Origin: Caballeronia sp. SL2Y3
GTDB taxonomy: Bacteria; Pseudomonadota; Gammaproteobacteria; Burkholderiales; Burkholderiaceae
Reading direction: 5' to 3'
DNA: 64,000 nt
Assembly (NCBI RefSeq): GCF_022879575.1
Contig: NZ_CP084260.1
Coordinates: forward strand, 2,170,001-2,234,000
The notes under the pieces are model-generated. The model did not search any database, was not told where the DNA came from, and was given only the letters and a program-made list of their open reading frames with translations. Within the stretch, counting starts at the first letter, position 1, and each line of letters starts with the position of its first letter. Position numbers and translations under genes: made by a program. Shown here one piece after another: positions 29,326 to 38,446 of the stretch.

Positions 29326-30251
29326 CCGCGCGGATGGTGCTCGCGGTGCAGCTTCTGCAGGCGTTCACGCGCGACGTGCGTATAGATCTGCGTCGTCGAA
29401 ATATCGGAGTGGCCGAGCAGCAGTTGCACCACGCGCAGGTCCGCGCCGTGATTGAGCAAGTGCGTGGCGAACGCGTGGCGCAGCGTGTGCGGCGAGAGCG
29501 GCGCGTGCACGCCGCCGTTCAGCGCATGACGCTTGATGATGTTCCAGAACTGCTGGCGCGTCATGCCCTCGCCGCGCGCCGTGACGAAGAGCGCATCGGC
29601 GGCGCGCGGGCCGAGCAGCGCCGGGCGCGAGTCGCGCAGATAGCGCATCAGCCAGTCGTGCGCCGCTTCGCCGAACGGCACGAGGCGCTCCTTCGAGCCC
29701 TTGCCCATCACGCGCACCACACCTTCGTTCAGGCCGACTTCCACGGTCTTCAGCGTGACGAGTTCGGTCACGCGCAGACCGCTCGCGTACATCAATTCGA
29801 GCATGGTGCGGTCGCGCAGGCCGAGCGGCGTCTCGATATCGGGCGCGTGCAGAAGAGCTTCGACTTGCGATTCATTGAGCGTCGAAGGAAAGCGCGGCGG
29901 CTGCTTCGCCGAACGGAGCTTGAGCGTCGGATCGGCGCTCGCGCGATGTTCGCGCATCGCCCACGCGTAATAGCGGCGAAAGACCGACAGACGCCGGTTG
30001 GCGGAAGTCGCCTTGTCGCCGCGGCGCGCGGCCATGTAGCCGTTCATGTCGGCTTCGGTGGCCGCGTCGATGGACGCGCCGCGCGTCTTCGCGAGCCATT
30101 CGGCGAAGAGCCGCAAGTCGCGCCGGTACGCGTCGAGTGAATTCTTGGCGAGCCCGTGTTCGAGCCACAATGCATCGCAGAACAGGTCGATGGCGTCGCT
30201 GCTCGCGATCAGTTCGGGCGTTTGCGGTTCTTCAATGATTGGGCTCGTCAT
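29322..30251 (-). CDS. xerD: Site-specific tyrosine recombinase XerD
   Basis: Chromosome dimer resolution recombinase acting with XerC at dif during FtsK-dependent segregation. It has 309 residues. The catalytic set is complete: R160 (ASGLRVTEL), K184/K187 (GKGSKERL), H255 and R258 (SPHTLRHAFATH), H281 (LGHSDIS) and the nucleophile Y290 (TTQIYTH). The N-terminal SAM-like core-binding domain covers about 18-105. It is the last gene of a queG-ogt-xerD set and overlaps ogt by 4 nt. Confidence 0.95.
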   Translation of the reverse strand: MTSPIIEEPQTPELIASSDAIDLFCDALWLEHGLAKNSLDAYRRDLRLFAEWLAKTRGASIDAATEADMNGYMAARRGDKATSANRRLSVFRRYYAWAMREHRASADPTLKLRSAKQPPRFPSTLNESQVEALLHAPDIETPLGLRDRTMLELMYASGLRVTELVTLKTVEVGLNEGVVRVMGKGSKERLVPFGEAAHDWLMRYLRDSRPALLGPRAADALFVTARGEGMTRQQFWNIIKRHALNGGVHAPLSPHTLRHAFATHLLNHGADLRVVQLLLGHSDISTTQIYTHVARERLQKLHREHHPRG

Positions 30252-30781
30252 CCGATGGATACACCTTCATGCGCCAGCAGCCAGCGCTTCACGTCACGGA
30301 AGAAGCCATCGCCCGGATGATGCGCGAATCCGCCGATTCCGCCCGCCGCGACGACCCGGTGGCACGGTATCACGATCGGCAGCGGATTGGAGCCGCACGC
30401 CTGCCCGACCGCGCGCGGCACGCTGCCGATCTCACGCGCGAGTTGTCCGTAAGTCCACACTTGCCCCGCCCCGATCCCGCTGATGCCGCGCCACACACGC
30501 TGTTGAAACGCGGTGCCGCCGAGAGCGAGCGGCAGATCGAAGCGCATCGACGGCGTCTCGAAGTAGCGGCGAATCTGACAGGCGGCTTTCTGCACGAGCG
30601 GCGCGTGCGCCTCGATGCTCTCGACATGCGCCGGCAGATAGACGATCTCGCGCACGGCGTGATCGTCCGCGCGTATGCCGACTTTGCCGAACGGCGCGTC
30701 GATGACGGCATCGAACCGGCGCGCCGGCGGTGCCGTCGAGTCCACCGTGATAAAGCCGCCTTCAGACAGCATGCTCTTCAT
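30248..30781 (-). CDS. ogt: Methylated-DNA-protein-cysteine methyltransferase
   Basis: Suicide DNA repair protein removing O6-methylguanine, 177 residues, MGMT/Ogt type without an Ada domain. The acceptor Cys140 is in the signature IPCHRVVAAGGIGGF, and the DNA-binding wing has TAFQQRVWRGI. It overlaps queG by 20 nt and xerD by 4 nt. Confidence 0.95.
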   Translation of the reverse strand: MKSMLSEGGFITVDSTAPPARRFDAVIDAPFGKVGIRADDHAVREIVYLPAHVESIEAHAPLVQKAACQIRRYFETPSMRFDLPLALGGTAFQQRVWRGISGIGAGQVWTYGQLAREIGSVPRAVGQACGSNPLPIVIPCHRVVAAGGIGGFAHHPGDGFFRDVKRWLLAHEGVSIG

Positions 30782-32021
30782 GCGTCTCTCCTTGCTTCAG
30801 CGCCCAGCCGACATGCTCGCGCACGATCCCGGAACAATCGTCCGCGCGCGCTCGCAATGCTTCGATGATCGCCGCGCGTTCCTCGCCCTGCAACGGCGAG
30901 CGCAACGCATTGCCCATGCCGACGGCGATATTGCGCAGCCACCGCTCGTAGCCGATGCGGCGAATCGCGCTGCCTTGCATGCGCGTGTCGAACTCGTCGG
31001 CGGTCCACGAGAACAGTTCCACGAGCGTCGCGCGATCCAGCCCATGACGCACGTCGAAATCGGCGACCGGCGCGGCCTGCGCGAACTTGTTCCACGGACA
31101 CGCAAGCTGGCAGTCGTCGCAACCGTAGACGCGATTGCCGATCAGCGGGCGCATGTCCTCGGGAATGCTGCCATGCAATTCGATGGTCAGATACGAGATG
31201 CAGCGCCGCGCATCCACGCGATACGGCGCGACGATCGCGCCCGTCGGACACGCGCCGACGCAGCGCGTGCACTGGCCGCAATGCGCGCCGTCGTGCTCGG
31301 GTTCGGGGTCGACAGGCAACGGCACGTCGACGTAAATCTCGCCCAGAAAGAAGAGCGATCCGGCATCGCGGTCGAGCAGCAGCGTGTGCTTGCCGCGCCA
31401 GCCGTTGCCCGCCTTCTGCGCGAGCGCCACTTCGAGCACCGGCGCGGAGTCCGTGAACGCGCGATGCCCGAACTGCCCGATCTCGCTCTCTATACGCTCG
31501 GCGAGTTGCTGCAAGCGGTGACGCATGACCTTGTGATAGTCGCGGCCACGCGCATAGATGGACACCACGGCCTGCGAGGGATCGCCGAGCCGCTTCCATT
31601 CGACCGCGCGCCAGTCGTTCTTCTGACCATCGGCTGTCGCGACACTTTCATCGCCCGTTTGCGCGAGCGTCGCAGCGGGAAGGTAGGCCATGCGCGCAGT
31701 GATGACCCGTCGCGTGCCGGCCACAAGCTCGGCCGGCCTTGCGCGTTTCATCCCATGTTTGGCCATATAATCCATTTCGCCGTGATAGCCTGCTTCGAGC
31801 CAATTGGCGAGGCCTTCCTCGGCATCCGTCAGGTCGATATCGCTGATACCGACCGCACCGAATCCCAGCTCGCGCCCCCACGCCCTGATGCGCTGCGCGA
31901 GCTCCGCCAGCGCGGCCTCGTCGTTCTCTAACGGATGCAAGGCGCGCGACTCGACGGCGGCGGCGCTCGTCGCTGTCGTGATTTCAGTGACTTCAGTGGA
32001 GTGGTCCGGCAAACGGTTCAT
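30762..32021 (-). CDS. queG: Epoxyqueuosine reductase
   Basis: Cobalamin and iron-sulphur dependent enzyme performing the last step of queuosine tRNA-modification synthesis. It has 419 residues. Motifs: GYHGEMDYMAKHGMKRARP in the N-terminal half, and two [4Fe-4S] cluster sets, CGQCTRCVGACPTGAI and GCDDCQLACPWN. A HEAT-like C-terminus (SAIRRIGYERWLRNIAVGMGN) completes the QueG fold. The ATG at 32021 is used; a GTG one codon upstream is possible. Its start is only 18 nt from the divergent tsaE start, so each promoter must extend into the neighbouring gene. Confidence 0.96.
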   Translation of the reverse strand: MNRLPDHSTEVTEITTATSAAAVESRALHPLENDEAALAELAQRIRAWGRELGFGAVGISDIDLTDAEEGLANWLEAGYHGEMDYMAKHGMKRARPAELVAGTRRVITARMAYLPAATLAQTGDESVATADGQKNDWRAVEWKRLGDPSQAVVSIYARGRDYHKVMRHRLQQLAERIESEIGQFGHRAFTDSAPVLEVALAQKAGNGWRGKHTLLLDRDAGSLFFLGEIYVDVPLPVDPEPEHDGAHCGQCTRCVGACPTGAIVAPYRVDARRCISYLTIELHGSIPEDMRPLIGNRVYGCDDCQLACPWNKFAQAAPVADFDVRHGLDRATLVELFSWTADEFDTRMQGSAIRRIGYERWLRNIAVGMGNALRSPLQGEERAAIIEALRARADDCSGIVREHVGWALKQGETHEEHAV

Positions 32022-32039
32022 CACTCTATTTTACGAGCA

Positions 32040-32618
32040 ATGCCCGAGAACCCCGCACCATCGACGCCCGATCTGCCCGCCGCGCTCATCGAACGCCGCT
32101 TCGAGTTGCGCGACGAAGCCGCGACGCTCGCATTCGGCGAACGGTTCGCGCAGGCCATCGGATACACGCGCGCTCAGACCTCGTCCGAACCATTCCACGG
32201 CTTGCAGGTCCAGTTGATCGGTGATCTCGGCGCGGGCAAAACGACGCTCGTGCGCGCGACGCTGCGCGCGCTCGGTCATGCGGGCCGCGTGAAGAGCCCG
32301 ACCTACACGCTCGTCGAGCCGTATTCGCTCGATGCGCCCGGCGGCCCGCTCGACGTCTATCACTTCGATCTGTACCGCTTCGCCGATCCGGCCGAATGGG
32401 CCGATGCCGGCTTTCGCGAGTATTTCGACCGGGGCGCGGTGTGTCTCGTCGAATGGCCGCAGCAAGCGGGCGGCTTGCTCGGCGTGCCGGACCTCGTGTT
32501 CGCGCTGACGCTTTCTCACGCCAGCGCACCGACGACGCAGACGAACGAAGAAGAAGGCCGCGTGCTGACCGCGCGGGCGTTTAGCGAAACAGGAAAGACA
32601 TGTCTCGAAAGATGCTGA
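32040..32618 (+). CDS. tsaE: tRNA threonylcarbamoyladenosine biosynthesis ATPase TsaE
   Basis: ATPase subunit of the TsaBDE complex that makes t6A37 in ANN-decoding tRNAs. It has 192 residues, with a longer N-terminus than E. coli TsaE. The Walker A loop GDLGAGKTTL is at about 61-70, then VKSPTYTLVEPY, the HFDLYRFADPAEWADAGFRE segment and CLVEWPQQAGG. The 3' end overlaps the amidase gene by 19 nt, a common tsaE-amiC arrangement. Confidence 0.96.
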   Translation: MPENPAPSTPDLPAALIERRFELRDEAATLAFGERFAQAIGYTRAQTSSEPFHGLQVQLIGDLGAGKTTLVRATLRALGHAGRVKSPTYTLVEPYSLDAPGGPLDVYHFDLYRFADPAEWADAGFREYFDRGAVCLVEWPQQAGGLLGVPDLVFALTLSHASAPTTQTNEEEGRVLTARAFSETGKTCLERC

Positions 32619-34120
32619 TCAAGCCGTTCCACTCGATCGAATCGAGCGCGAGCGCGCCGCACAACTGGCGCAGGCGTCAGGTGCTGCGCGCGGGCGCTTC
32701 GACGCTGGTGCTCGCGCTCGTCGGCCCGAAGCTCGCGCACGCGAGTTCCGTGCTCGGCGTGCGCGTGTGGCCGGCGCGCGACTACACGCGCGTGACGATC
32801 GAATCCGACCAGCCGCTTACGAACAGCAATCAACTGCTTCAGGGACCGGACCGGCTCGTCGTCGATCTGAACGGCATCGATCTGGATCAGGCGCTGCGAG
32901 ACCTCGTCTCGAAGATCACGCCGAACGACCCGCAGATTCAGGCGGTGCGCGTCGGGCAGTATCAGCCGCATGTGGTGCGCATGGTGTTCGACCTCAAGGG
33001 CTCGGTGAAGCCGCAGGTCTTCACGCTCGGACCCATCGGCAGCTACAAGTATCGGCTCGTGTTCGATCTGTATCCGGCCGTCGCGCCCGATCCGCTGATG
33101 GAACTGCTCGCGCAGACCGAGCACAAGCAGGAAGCATTCGATCGCGCGAATCCGAATCCGTCCGCGCCGCCGCCCGCCACGCTCTCGGGTCCGGCCACGG
33201 CGCAGAAGCCGCTCGCGCACGATTCCACGGACGAGTTCTTCCAGAAGTACGCGGGCAACGACCTGCCCGAAGACGCCGCCAAAGCACCACCCACGGTCAA
33301 GCCGCGCGTGCCGCCCGCCGCCGTGCCGCCCGTCATCGCGAAGAAGAGCGACGACGATGACGACAGCCGCTATGCGTTCTCCGCGCCGAAGCAGGACCGC
33401 GCGGCCACGACGCGCCTCTTGACCGTGGCAATCGATCCGGGTCACGGCGGCGAAGACCCCGGCGCGATCGGCGGCGCGGGCACGTACGAGAAGCACATCG
33501 CGCTCGACATCGCGAAGAAGCTGCGCGCGAAGATCGACGCCCAGCCGAACATGCGCGCGATGATGACGCGCGACGCCGACTTCTTCGTGCCGCTCAACGT
33601 GCGCGTGCAAAAGGCGCAGCGCGTCGGCGCTGACCTCTTCGTCTCGATTCACGCGGACGCGTTCACGACGCCCGATGCGCGCGGCTCGTCGGTGTTCGCG
33701 CTGTCGGAACACGGCGCGTCGAGCGCGGCGGCGCGCTGGATGGCGAACAAGGAGAACTCGTCGGATCAGGTCGGCGGCATCAACGTGAAGACGCAGGACG
33801 CGAGCGTGAACCGCGCGCTCTTCGACATGTCGACCACCGCGCAGATTCGCGATTCGATGCGCTACGGCAGCTTCGTCTTGAACGAGATCGGCGGCATCAA
33901 CAAGCTGCACAAGGGATCGGTCGAGCAGGCGGGCTTCGCCGTGCTGAAGGCGCCGGATATTCCGTCGATCCTCGTGGAAACCGCGTTCATCAGCAATCCG
34001 GACGAAGAAGCGCGCCTGAACGACGACGCGTATCGCGACAAGATGGCCAACGCGATCATGAAAGGCATCAAGCGGTACTTCGCGGCGAACCCGCCGCTCG
34101 CGAAGAGCCGCATGACCTGA
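32600..34120 (+). CDS. amiC: N-acetylmuramoyl-L-alanine amidase (AmiC type) with AMIN domain and Tat signal
   Basis: Periplasmic zinc amidase cleaving stem peptides from septal peptidoglycan during daughter-cell separation. It has 506 residues. A twin-arginine signal (NWRRRQVLRAG, residues 22-32) is followed by a hydrophobic stretch ending HASS. The AMIN domain that targets septal wall or the Tol-Pal zone spans about 55-150 (VRVWPARDYTRVTIESDQPL). A proline-rich linker leads to the Amidase_3 domain (about 275-495) with VAIDPGHGGEDPGAIG, YEKHIALDI, and LFVSIHADAF contributing the zinc ligands. Confidence 0.95.
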   Translation: MSRKMLIKPFHSIESSASAPHNWRRRQVLRAGASTLVLALVGPKLAHASSVLGVRVWPARDYTRVTIESDQPLTNSNQLLQGPDRLVVDLNGIDLDQALRDLVSKITPNDPQIQAVRVGQYQPHVVRMVFDLKGSVKPQVFTLGPIGSYKYRLVFDLYPAVAPDPLMELLAQTEHKQEAFDRANPNPSAPPPATLSGPATAQKPLAHDSTDEFFQKYAGNDLPEDAAKAPPTVKPRVPPAAVPPVIAKKSDDDDDSRYAFSAPKQDRAATTRLLTVAIDPGHGGEDPGAIGGAGTYEKHIALDIAKKLRAKIDAQPNMRAMMTRDADFFVPLNVRVQKAQRVGADLFVSIHADAFTTPDARGSSVFALSEHGASSAAARWMANKENSSDQVGGINVKTQDASVNRALFDMSTTAQIRDSMRYGSFVLNEIGGINKLHKGSVEQAGFAVLKAPDIPSILVETAFISNPDEEARLNDDAYRDKMANAIMKGIKRYFAANPPLAKSRMT

Positions 34121-34144
34121 CCGGACGAGCGCGCATGCCTTCGG

Positions 34145-35026
34145 TCAACGCGCCGCGGGCAGAAACCGCTGCACGAGCCGTCCGCCGAAGACGTTCACCG
34201 CCAGCCCCGCCATGACGAGCGCCGCGCCCGCGAATTGCGTGCCGTTCAACGCCTCGCCCAGAAACACCGCCGCCGACGCCAGTCCGATCACCGGCACCAG
34301 CAGCGAGAACGGCGCGACCTGCGCCGCCGGATACCGCGCGAGCAGCTTGCCCCACAGGCTATAGCCGACGATGGTCGCGATAAACGAGAGATAGCAGACC
34401 GCGAGCACCGACACCATCGGAATGGCCGCGAGGCTCGATTCGATACGCGCCGGTCCTTCGAAGATCAGCGACAGCACGAGAAACGGAATCGGCGGAATGA
34501 GGCTCGCCCACACGACGAGCGACAGCAGGTCGACCTTGCCCATGCGCTTGGTCGCGACGTTGCCGAGCGCCCACATCGCGGACGCGCCGAGCGTGAACAG
34601 AAAGCCGGTGAGCGTCATCGCGTGGCCGCCGCGCATGCCGATCAGCGCGAGCCCGGCCGCCGCGATCAGCAAGCCCATCACGTTCGCTGCGCGAATGCGC
34701 TCGCCGAGGAACATCGCGGCGAAGATCAGCGTGAAGAACGCCTGCGCCTGAAGCACCAGCGACGCGAGCCCCGCCGGCATCCCGACATACATGCCGTAGA
34801 AGAGCAGCGCGAACTGCCCGAGCGAAATGGTGAGGCCGTACGCAAAGAGCCAGCGCAGCGGAATCTGCGGGCGCTTGACGAAGAATACGGGCGTCGCGGC
34901 GAGCGCGAAGCGCAGCGCGCCGAGCAGCATCGGCGGGACGCCATGCAGCCCGAGCTTGATGACGACGAAGTTCACGCCCCACGCAAAAATAACCACCGTT
35001 GCTATCAGCAAATCCTTTGGCGACAT
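34145..35026 (-). CDS. EamA-family (DMT) transporter
   Basis: Inner-membrane drug/metabolite transporter of 293 residues with ten predicted helices in two EamA repeats; RhtA/YddG-like metabolite exporters share this layout. Motifs: FAWGVNFVVIKLGLHGVPPM in TM1-loop and LLFYGMYVGMPAGLASLVLQ. The substrate is unknown. It reads convergent to amiC with a 24-nt gap and has a leader region after the small secreted protein's terminator. Confidence 0.88.
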   Translation of the reverse strand: MSPKDLLIATVVIFAWGVNFVVIKLGLHGVPPMLLGALRFALAATPVFFVKRPQIPLRWLFAYGLTISLGQFALLFYGMYVGMPAGLASLVLQAQAFFTLIFAAMFLGERIRAANVMGLLIAAAGLALIGMRGGHAMTLTGFLFTLGASAMWALGNVATKRMGKVDLLSLVVWASLIPPIPFLVLSLIFEGPARIESSLAAIPMVSVLAVCYLSFIATIVGYSLWGKLLARYPAAQVAPFSLLVPVIGLASAAVFLGEALNGTQFAGAALVMAGLAVNVFGGRLVQRFLPAAR

Positions 35027-35141
35027 CGCCGCTCCCCTCTTTTCGTGCGCGCTATGCGAGCGATCGGACGAGTGTAGCGAAGCGAACCTGCGAAGGATTG
35101 TGAAAAACTGCGCTCAACGTGGGTTTAGGAAGCGCAAAGCG

Positions 35142-35178
35142 AAAAAGCGCCCGCGCCCGTTCCGGGGGCGTGGGCGCT
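35142..35178 (-). terminator. Intrinsic terminator of the small secreted protein gene
   Basis: AGCGCCCACGCCC and GGGCGCGGGCGCT (minus strand) form a long GC stem followed by a run of T (TTTTTC). Confidence 0.8.
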
Positions 35179-35208
35179 CGGCGACTGACGAAGGCCGCGG
35201 CCGGGCGC

Positions 35209-35508
35209 TTACTTGCTCTGGCCGGACTCCGTGGCCGCGTTGTTGCCCGTTTCGACTGCAGGCGTCTTCTTGGTGCCTCCCGACGCATGCCCCGTATGCC
35301 GGTGCGACTTGTGCTTCTTGGTCGTGGTCGTGCCCATGTCGGAACCGCCGCCCGCGCCCGTCGATGCGTCGCCCTGCGCGGCCGTGCCCGAATTGCCGCC
35401 CATCGCGGCCGACGAGTTGCCCGACGAAGTCTGTGCAAACGCGCCGGTGGCGGCAGTAGCGCTAAAAACGCCCGCGGCGATGGCGATCAACAGCTTGTTC
35501 TTGCTCAT
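35209..35508 (-). CDS. Small secreted Thr/Lys/His-rich protein
   Basis: Protein of 99 residues with a clear signal peptide (KNKLLIAIAAGVFSATAATG, cleavage after AFA-Q near residue 25). The mature part is low complexity: Ser/Gly/Asn/Thr-rich, then a basic TTTTKKHKSHRHTGHASGG stretch. It resembles acid-shock or periplasmic stress-type small proteins of Burkholderiales, with no known enzymatic role. It has its own terminator. Confidence 0.75.
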   Translation of the reverse strand: MSKNKLLIAIAAGVFSATAATGAFAQTSSGNSSAAMGGNSGTAAQGDASTGAGGGSDMGTTTTKKHKSHRHTGHASGGTKKTPAVETGNNAATESGQSK

Positions 35509-35703
35509 TGTTTCTCTCTCCTATCAAGAGTGCGCAAAGCTGCACGCATGCTTCAAAATGCGCGGCCGGTCGCGACCGCACGGAACGGTGAAGGGTTGAG
35601 CGCGCGCCCGAACCGCCGACGAGCGCCTGTCTGCGGCCGCCGGTAGAATCGGCGGTTCTGGTGCGCCATTCCGGCGCCCGCCTCTCCCTTCCGGTGACCT
35701 GCC

Positions 35704-36603
35704 ATGTCCTCGACGATCCGCGCGCAGTTGAAACCTCATCAACACGACGTCGGCGGCCTCATGGTGAGGCGCGTCCTTCCCGCGCTCGCCGCGCGCACCG
35801 TCGGACCCTTCATTTTTTTCGACCATATCGGACCCGCAACCCTCGTGCCCGGCAAGGGCCTCGACGTGCGTCCGCATCCGCATATCGGACTCGCGACGGT
35901 CACGTATCTGTTCGACGGCGCGATCATGCACCGCGATAGCGTCGGTTCGGTGCAGAAGATCGTTCCCGGCGACGTGAACTGGATGACCGCCGGGCGCGGC
36001 ATCGTGCATTCGGAACGCACTCCCGATGAAGAGCGCGCCGCCGGCCAGACTATGCACGGCATCCAGACATGGGTCGCGCTGCCGGTGGCGAGCGAGGAAG
36101 TCGAGCCGTCGTTCGAGCATCACCCGGCGGCAACGCTGCCGCAGATCGAGCGCGCGGGCGTCACGCTGCGCGTGATCGCGGGCACGGCGTTCGGCGCCAC
36201 GGCCCCGACCCGCACGTTCTCGCCGACGCTCTACGTCGCGGGGCACTTCGCGGCCGACAGCGAACTGACGCTCGATACGGAGCACGAGGAACGCGGCGTG
36301 TATCTCGTCGATGGCGACCTCGCGATCGACGGCGAAAGCCTGCCCGCGCAGCAGATGGCGGTGCTCGCGCCCGGCGTGCCGGCGAAGCTCGCGAGCGCGA
36401 ACGGCGCGGTCGTGATGCTGCTCGGCGGCGCACCGCTCGACGGCGCGCGCTTCATCGAATGGAACTTCGTGTCCAGTTCGCGGGACAAGATAGAAGCGGC
36501 GAAACTCGCGTGGAGCGAGCAGCGCATGGGCCACGTTCCGGGCGAAACCGAATTCATCCCGCTGCCGCCGCCGCGCCGCGAAGAGCGCGCGCCGGAGGCA
36601 TGA
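35704..36603 (+). CDS. Pirin-family protein
   Basis: Bicupin of 299 residues. The metal site is HPHIGLATVTYLFDGAIMHRDS, preceded by GPFIFFDHIGPATL and followed by WMTAGRGIVHSERTP, all classical pirin motifs. Some bacterial pirins are quercetin 2,3-dioxygenases (YhhW), others regulate pyruvate dehydrogenase; the role here is undetermined. A C-terminal pirin domain with MLLGGAPLDGARFIEWNFVS supports full length. It precedes the thioredoxin gene by 94 nt. Confidence 0.92.
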   Translation: MSSTIRAQLKPHQHDVGGLMVRRVLPALAARTVGPFIFFDHIGPATLVPGKGLDVRPHPHIGLATVTYLFDGAIMHRDSVGSVQKIVPGDVNWMTAGRGIVHSERTPDEERAAGQTMHGIQTWVALPVASEEVEPSFEHHPAATLPQIERAGVTLRVIAGTAFGATAPTRTFSPTLYVAGHFAADSELTLDTEHEERGVYLVDGDLAIDGESLPAQQMAVLAPGVPAKLASANGAVVMLLGGAPLDGARFIEWNFVSSSRDKIEAAKLAWSEQRMGHVPGETEFIPLPPPRREERAPEA

Positions 36604-36697
36604 GACCTGCGGCGCCCAACTGCGAAAAGCATTGAGACACACGCGGATCGTCCCCATCTGACATTTCAGGATAGCTCGCAAGTTTGAGGAGAAACGC

Positions 36698-37546
36698 ATG
36701 GATACGACTCTTGCCACATTCGAGAACGACGTCATCAACGCGTCGATGCTCGCCCCCGTGCTCGTCGACTTCTGGGCGCCGTGGTGCGGCCCGTGCAAGA
36801 CGCTAGGCCCCATGCTCGAACGGCTCGAAGCCGAAGCCGGCGGCGCGTGGAAGCTCGTCAAGGTGAACGTCGACGAGAATCAGGAACTCGCGCAGCACTT
36901 TCAGGTGCGCAGCATTCCGCATGTGATCGCGTTCGCGGAAGGCCGGCCGATCGACCAGTTCATCGGCGTGTTGCCCGAAGGCCAGTTGCGCGCCTTCCTC
37001 GACAAGCTCGTGCCCGGCGGCGCCGACACCGAACGCCGCGCCGCGCATAACGCGTGGGCGCTCGGCAACCGCAAGGAAGCGATCGACCGGATCAAGGCCG
37101 CGCTCGCGCTCGATCCCGGCTACGACGAGGCGCGGCTCGACCTGATCGAATGGCTGCTCGCGGAACGGCGCATCGAGGACGCGAAGGCCGAGGACAAGCT
37201 GCTTTCGCCGAAGACGACGCAAGGCATCGACGCGCGCTACAACGCGCTGAAGACGGAGATCGACGCCGCCGAAGCCGCCGCCGCGCTGCCGCCCGCCGAC
37301 GCGCTGATCGACGCGGTGAACGCGAACCCCGACGATCTGGAGGCGCGCTTTGCGCTCGCGAACCGCCTGATCGCCGGCCGCGACTATGGCGGCGCGCTGG
37401 AGCACTTGCTCGCGATCGTCGAGCGCGACCGCAGCTTCATGGACGACGTCGGCCGCAAGACGATGCTTTCCGTGTTCGAGCTCGCGTCGAATCAGCCGGA
37501 TCTCGTGTCGTTCTGGCGGCGCAGGCTGAGCGCGGCGATCAACTGA
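36698..37546 (+). CDS. cnoX: CnoX-like thioredoxin-TPR holdase (YbbN)
   Basis: Cytoplasmic protein of 282 residues: a thioredoxin domain (1-110) followed by tetratricopeptide helices (about 115-282). In E. coli CnoX is a stress-activated holdase that cooperates with GroEL. Here the redox site is a full WCGPC (Cys30, Cys33), whereas E. coli CnoX lost its catalytic activity, so this version may still reduce disulphides. Repeat sequences include NRKEAIDRIKAALALDPGYD and RDYGGALEHLLAIVERD. SD GAGGAG precedes the ATG. A strong terminator follows. Confidence 0.9.
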   Translation: MDTTLATFENDVINASMLAPVLVDFWAPWCGPCKTLGPMLERLEAEAGGAWKLVKVNVDENQELAQHFQVRSIPHVIAFAEGRPIDQFIGVLPEGQLRAFLDKLVPGGADTERRAAHNAWALGNRKEAIDRIKAALALDPGYDEARLDLIEWLLAERRIEDAKAEDKLLSPKTTQGIDARYNALKTEIDAAEAAAALPPADALIDAVNANPDDLEARFALANRLIAGRDYGGALEHLLAIVERDRSFMDDVGRKTMLSVFELASNQPDLVSFWRRRLSAAIN

Positions 37547-37566
37547 AACAGCGAGCAGCAAGATGC

Positions 37567-37600
37567 AACGGCCAGCCCCAAAGGCTGGCCGTTGTCGTTT
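37567..37600 (+). terminator. Intrinsic terminator after cnoX
   Basis: AACGGCCAGCC and GGCTGGCCGTT pair with a 5-nt loop, followed by GTCGTTTG. It lies 20 nt after the stop and just before the convergent tcdA stop, so it could serve both. Confidence 0.85.
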
Positions 37601-37606
37601 GTTCGA

Positions 37607-38446
37607 TCAGGACACTTTCGCCAGTTCGCGCAGCACGAACGCCGCCGCCGCAAAACCGAAGCTCGCGGTCACGCACACGCTCGATCCGAAGCCCGCGCAA
37701 TTGAGACCGACCGGGCCCGCGTAGCCCGGAGCGGTTTCGAGATGCTCCGCGCCCGCGCTGATGTCGCACGCCGGCGAATCCGGGTAAACGAGCGGCTCGT
37801 CCGAATACACCGCGCTCACCTTGAAACGCGCCTTCGGTCCGCGGGCAAACCCGTGCTGCTTGCGCAACTGGCCGCGCACTTTGGAAAGCAGCGGGTCCTG
37901 GATGGTGAGCGCGAGATCGTCGATGCGGATGCGCGTCGGATCCAGCTGCCCGCCCGCGCCGCCCACGGTGATGAGCGGCTGCTTCTGCGCAACGCACCAC
38001 GCGATCAGCGCGGTCTTGGTGCGCACGCTGTCGATCGCATCCACCACGAAGTCGAAGCCGCCGCCGAGCGTCGCGTCGAAATTGCCCGGCTCCACGAAGT
38101 CTTCGATCTGCCGGACGTCGCACGCCGGATCGATGAGCGCGATGCGCTCGGCCATCGCGGTGACTTTCGCCTTGCCGTAGTTGCCGTCGAGCGCGTGAAT
38201 CTGGCGGTTGGTGTTGCTCTCCGCGACGTTGTCGAGATCAATCAGCGTCAGCGTGCCGACCGCGCTGCGCGCCAGCGCTTCCGCGACCCACGAGCCGACG
38301 CCGCCGATGCCGATCACCGCGACATGCGCGCGCTGGAACGCCGCGAGCGCGCTCGGGCCGTAGAGACGCGCGATGCCGCCGAAGCGCCGTTCGCGATCGA
38401 CGGTGTCTTCAACGGGAAGCGTAGCGGTGGCATCGGATGGAGTCAT
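37607..38446 (-). CDS. tcdA: tRNA threonylcarbamoyladenosine dehydratase
   Basis: E1-like enzyme that cyclises t6A to ct6A in tRNA (CsdL/TcdA). It has 279 residues. ThiF-type ATP-binding motif VIGIGGVGSWVAEALARSAV is followed by LIDLDNVAESNTNRQIHAL and VVDAIDSVRTKTALIAWC. The C-terminal part has RKQHGFARGPKARFKVSAVY and a hydrophobic GFGSSVCVTASFGFAAAAFV segment. The ATG at 38446 begins MTPSDATATLP; the longer frame upstream is not conserved. Confidence 0.94.
   Translation of the reverse strand: MTPSDATATLPVEDTVDRERRFGGIARLYGPSALAAFQRAHVAVIGIGGVGSWVAEALARSAVGTLTLIDLDNVAESNTNRQIHALDGNYGKAKVTAMAERIALIDPACDVRQIEDFVEPGNFDATLGGGFDFVVDAIDSVRTKTALIAWCVAQKQPLITVGGAGGQLDPTRIRIDDLALTIQDPLLSKVRGQLRKQHGFARGPKARFKVSAVYSDEPLVYPDSPACDISAGAEHLETAPGYAGPVGLNCAGFGSSVCVTASFGFAAAAFVLRELAKVS

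Noticed and set aside
29322..30251. Tyrosine recombinase as sign of an integrated element
   Set aside because: All catalytic residues and the chromosomal context fit housekeeping XerD; no attachment repeats or phage genes nearby.
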